Source: Sphingomonadaceae bacterium (GTDB taxonomy: Bacteria; Pseudomonadota; Alphaproteobacteria; Sphingomonadales; Sphingomonadaceae). Taken from it: a DNA stretch of 6,861 nucleotides. The notes below the pieces were generated by a model. It made no database searches, had not been told where the DNA came from, and saw only the letters and a program-made list of their open reading frames with translations. The stretch covers positions 1 through 6,861 of the forward strand of contig RFSU01000123.1 in assembly GCA_009923795.1 (NCBI GenBank), given 5' to 3'. Shown piece after piece: positions 4,971 through 6,861 of this stretch; position 1 is the first letter of the stretch; every line of letters starts with the position of its first letter. The position numbers were made by a program, and so were the translations under genes.

Positions 4971-5548
4971 GGGACGCGCGCCTTCTTGCCTGGGTTTTGG
5001 CGCAGCCCGAAAAATCGGGCGCGCTTCTGCCCAGTCAATGGCGCGCTTTGCTCGCCATGGCGCAAGCGGAAGAATTGCTATCCGCACTGGCACATCGACT
5101 TGAAGGGCAGGTCTGCCCTGACGATGTAATGTTGGCACTCAACGCTGTGAAACAGGAAGAGTTGGCAACGCTCACGATTGCGCAACTCTGTTCGGAGGCA
5201 GACCGTCTGTTTGTGGCGCTTGATCTGCGTGACGGCCTCAAAGCGCTCTGGCAGATGGATCGGGCGGTGCGGCAATCCTCCGAAGATGCCAATTTTTGGC
5301 ATGATCTGCTTCAGCAGTCGCGGGAAAGAGGTATCACTCTGGCAGTTTCGCGCGCGATGCGGTTGTGCCACCATATCTTTCAAACGCCCGTTGATCCCTA
5401 TCTCGCCTGGCAAGGGCGTCGCAATGACATTTTCTTTGTCGGCCGTTTGCTCGCGCGGGATGGCGAGGGGCAAGAGCGCGCACGCTGGCTCCGCCTAGCG
5501 TTTAGAATTTTACGCGCTTGGCGACAGAGGCATCGTTCTGCGCGTTAA
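4967..5548 (+). CDS. Probable core-less nucleotidyltransferase (NTP_transf_5-like) homologue, hypothetical
   Basis: A 193-residue soluble protein. The N-terminal 85 residues resemble the helical lead-in of the uncharacterised NTP_transf_5 nucleotidyltransferases (LLAWVL..., DWxxLL-like SQWRALLAMAQAEELLSALA at 23-42). Residues from about 86 resemble the far C-terminal part of the same family: LDLRDGLKALWQMD (85-98), NFWHDLLQQSRERGI (109-123), AMRLCHHIFQTPV (130-142), RNDIFFVGRLLARDGEGQERARWLRLAF (152-179). The roughly 150 residues expected between them, with the GS...DxD catalytic motif and LKG segment, are absent with the frame intact. Full-length relatives occur in sphingomonads beside HprK-related kinase and PqqD-like genes or in exosortase loci; none of those is here. 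It is therefore probably catalytically dead, or a decayed gene. The assignment is from memory of the family and moderate. Its stop interlocks with that of gph. Confidence 0.5.
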   Translation: MRDARLLAWVLAQPEKSGALLPSQWRALLAMAQAEELLSALAHRLEGQVCPDDVMLALNAVKQEELATLTIAQLCSEADRLFVALDLRDGLKALWQMDRAVRQSSEDANFWHDLLQQSRERGITLAVSRAMRLCHHIFQTPVDPYLAWQGRRNDIFFVGRLLARDGEGQERARWLRLAFRILRAWRQRHRSAR

Positions 5549-6219
5549 GCAAGGTTGTGCAGGGTTGGGACTAGATCGTCAAAATGGTCGATAATCGCGC
5601 TTGCACCCAGTTCCTCAACCGGCTGATGCAGAAAGCCAAAGCGCACGGCGACACTGGGGATGCCCGCTGCTTGTGCGGCCCGCACATCATGGATTGAATC
5701 GCCCACAAAGGCCGCCGTGCCGCCGCCACAACGCGTGATCATTTCGTATATCGGGTCGGGCTTGGGCTTGCTACGCCCCGGTCCCATTGTGTCGCCGCCA
5801 ATCACCGTCTCAAATCGCGCAAGTAGGCCAATGGCATCGAGCAATTTGACCGCCAAATGCTCATATTTATTGGTCACAACGGCCAGCCGAACCCCTTGGG
5901 CGGAGAGCCTGTCCAGCGCCGCCTCAAGCCCTGGGAAAACGGGACATTGCGTTCCCAAATGGCTGTCATAATGATCAATTAAAATGGGGAGCAGCTGGTT
6001 TAATTCTTCTGGGTTGAACGGGCCGCTCTGCTCCAGCGCCATTTTAAGCATGTGCTTTGCGCCCATGCCAACCAATTGCTTCACAGAGGCAGCGGCAATC
6101 GGTTCTCGGCCATTTTGGGCAAGGGCATGGTTGAGCGCGGCGGCCAGCTCCAGACTGGAGTCAACCAGCGTACCATCCAGGTCAAAGCCGATGATATGAA
6201 AAGGAAAGGGTGGGGACAT
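5545..6219 (-). CDS. gph: HAD-superfamily phosphatase, Gph-like phosphoglycolate phosphatase
   Basis: The 224-residue HAD hydrolase (subfamily IA with an alpha-helical cap) dephosphorylates a small phosphorylated metabolite, classically 2-phosphoglycolate formed in DNA-end repair. Motif I is FDLDGTLVDSS with nucleophile D13 and acid/base D15; motif II is T116 (VVTNK, 114-118); motif III is K153 in KPKPDP; motif IV is FVGDSIHD with D174 and D178, the Mg2+ ligands. The cap lies between about 20 and 90. ATG at 6219 starts just before the first beta-strand and follows AAGGCGAG; a longer frame reaching 6327 would run into glmU and is unlikely. Close paralogues act on other sugar phosphates, including MupP (MurNAc 6-phosphate) in peptidoglycan recycling, so with glmU next door the substrate is uncertain. 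Its TAA overlaps the TAA of the convergent upstream gene in TTAA. Confidence 0.85.
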   Translation of the reverse strand: MSPPFPFHIIGFDLDGTLVDSSLELAAALNHALAQNGREPIAAASVKQLVGMGAKHMLKMALEQSGPFNPEELNQLLPILIDHYDSHLGTQCPVFPGLEAALDRLSAQGVRLAVVTNKYEHLAVKLLDAIGLLARFETVIGGDTMGPGRSKPKPDPIYEMITRCGGGTAAFVGDSIHDVRAAQAAGIPSVAVRFGFLHQPVEELGASAIIDHFDDLVPTLHNLA

Positions 6220-6277
6220 GCACTCGCCTTGGCGCGCAACGCTGGAATCGGCAAGCATTTGGTGGCAAGGGAAATTT
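6220..6277. promoter_or_regulatory. Divergent gph / glmU intergenic region
   Basis: Only 58 bp separate two divergent starts, each with its own ribosome binding site (AAGGCGAG for gph on the minus strand, AAGGGA at 6267-6272 for glmU). Full promoters for both genes hardly fit, so at least one promoter probably lies inside the neighbouring coding sequence. No -35/-10 pair was identified. Confidence 0.4.
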
Positions 6278-6861
6278 ATGACCCAGATTGCCGCCATCAT
6301 CCTTGCTGCCGGAAAAGGCACCCGCATGAAGTCTGACCTGCATAAGGTGCTTCATCCCATTGCTGGCCGCCCGATGCTGATGCACCTGCTCGATTCGGTG
6401 GATCAGCTGGCTCCGGCGTGCAAAGTCGTCGTGGTTGGGTCCGGCAAGGATCAGCTCGAGGCGGCTCTGGCTGGCTCCGCGAGCCTGGCCGTGCAAGAAC
6501 CGCAATTGGGCACGGGCCATGCTGTGCAGCAGGCTGAAAACGCGCTTCCGGGTTTTGAGGGGGATGTCCTCATCCTCTATGGTGATGTGCCCTTTGTGCC
6601 CGCACCAACCATGCAGGCCATGATTGACCGGCTGAACGCGCCGGATGCACCCGCTGTTGTTGTTCTGGCTTTTGAGCCGGAGGATATGCTGTCTTATGGC
6701 CGCGTCATCACTGAGGGCGACCGCATCACAAAAATGGTCGAGCATAAGGATGCAAGCGCGGAAGAGCGCGCGTGCCGCCTGTGCAATTCCGGCCTGATGG
6801 CCGTCAAATCCAAAGATTTGTTCGCGCTTCTATCGCGTGTCGGCAATGACAATGCCGCGGG
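6278..6861 (+). CDS. glmU: Bifunctional GlmU, N-terminal uridylyltransferase part (truncated by window edge)
   Basis: GlmU makes UDP-GlcNAc, precursor of peptidoglycan and lipopolysaccharide. The C-terminal domain acetylates glucosamine 1-phosphate, and the N-terminal domain present here couples GlcNAc 1-phosphate to UTP. The 194 full codons visible include the pyrophosphorylase signature LAAGKGTRM (9-17) with K23, the uridine-binding QEPQLGTGHA (73-82), YGDVP (101-105) with D103 as the expected Mg2+ ligand, YGRVI (140-144), VEHKDA (154-159) and CNSG (169-172). All match E. coli GlmU blocks with near-identical spacing. The acetyltransferase beta-helix domain lies beyond the window. ATG at 6278 has AAGGGA five bases upstream. 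Nothing is broken in the visible part. Confidence 0.97.
   Translation, partial: MTQIAAIILAAGKGTRMKSDLHKVLHPIAGRPMLMHLLDSVDQLAPACKVVVVGSGKDQLEAALAGSASLAVQEPQLGTGHAVQQAENALPGFEGDVLILYGDVPFVPAPTMQAMIDRLNAPDAPAVVVLAFEPEDMLSYGRVITEGDRITKMVEHKDASAEERACRLCNSGLMAVKSKDLFALLSRVGNDNAA

Noticed and set aside
6226..6270. Inverted CCTTG / CAAGG pair between gph and glmU
   Set aside because: The two arms are simply the ribosome binding sites of the two divergent genes; 34 bp apart, they are unlikely to be an operator.
6220..6327. 36-residue N-terminal extension of gph to 6327
   Set aside because: It would overlap the glmU start, and the HAD domain begins properly right after the ATG at 6219 with its own ribosome site.
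6182..6745. 187-codon open frame on the minus strand opposite glmU and the gph start
   Set aside because: It is antisense to well-conserved glmU codons, with low-complexity His/Arg-rich content and no family features.

Overview
The window is compact chromosomal housekeeping DNA from an alphaproteobacterium, most likely a sphingomonad (Sphingomonadales). This rests on the gene orders pgsA-moaD-moaE and epsC-type cysE + DUF2794, on DUF2794 itself (essentially an alphaproteobacterial family), and on base composition that looks mid-to-high 50s % GC by eye. It is inferred from gene content and protein style, not from a database match. I see no rRNA, tRNA, CRISPR array, insertion sequence or prophage gene.

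Layout. (1) 1-315, minus: the first 105 codons of an MFS transporter of the LplT / LplT-Aas lysophospholipid flippase type, cut by the window edge. It diverges from (2) 406-1661, plus: a tight operon of pgsA (phosphatidylglycerophosphate synthase), moaD and moaE (the two subunits of molybdopterin synthase). moaE converges on and overlaps (3) oxyR (1651-2595, minus), a LysR-family peroxide sensor keeping both redox cysteines. oxyR diverges, across a 144-bp gap with a 17-bp dyad, from (4) cysE (EpsC-type serine O-acetyltransferase) and a DUF2794 gene joined to it by a TAATG stop/start overlap (2740-3761, plus). A hairpin at 3787-3818 separates these from (5) an SDR dehydrogenase resembling the (3R)-hydroxyacyl-CoA dehydrogenase domain of peroxisomal MFE-2 (3827-4726, minus).

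(6) 4967-5548, plus, encodes a 193-residue protein that looks like the two ends of an NTP_transf_5-type nucleotidyltransferase with the catalytic core missing. It is the most unusual gene here. Two short overlapping reading frames sit just upstream. Its stop codon interlocks with that of (7) a Gph-type HAD phosphatase (5545-6219, minus), which diverges over 58 bp from (8) glmU (6278 to the end, plus, partial; UDP-GlcNAc synthesis).

How the genes fit together: the left end is membrane-lipid metabolism (lysolipid uptake/remodelling facing PG synthesis) joined to molybdenum cofactor synthesis. The centre pairs a peroxide regulator with the first committed step of cysteine synthesis, a plausible redox/thiol link. 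The right end is cell-envelope precursor supply (glmU) with a sugar-phosphate-type phosphatase. Most of the window is ordinary. The items worth a second look are the core-less nucleotidyltransferase homologue and its upstream small frames, the oxyR/cysE divergent region, and the DUF2794 coupling to cysE.
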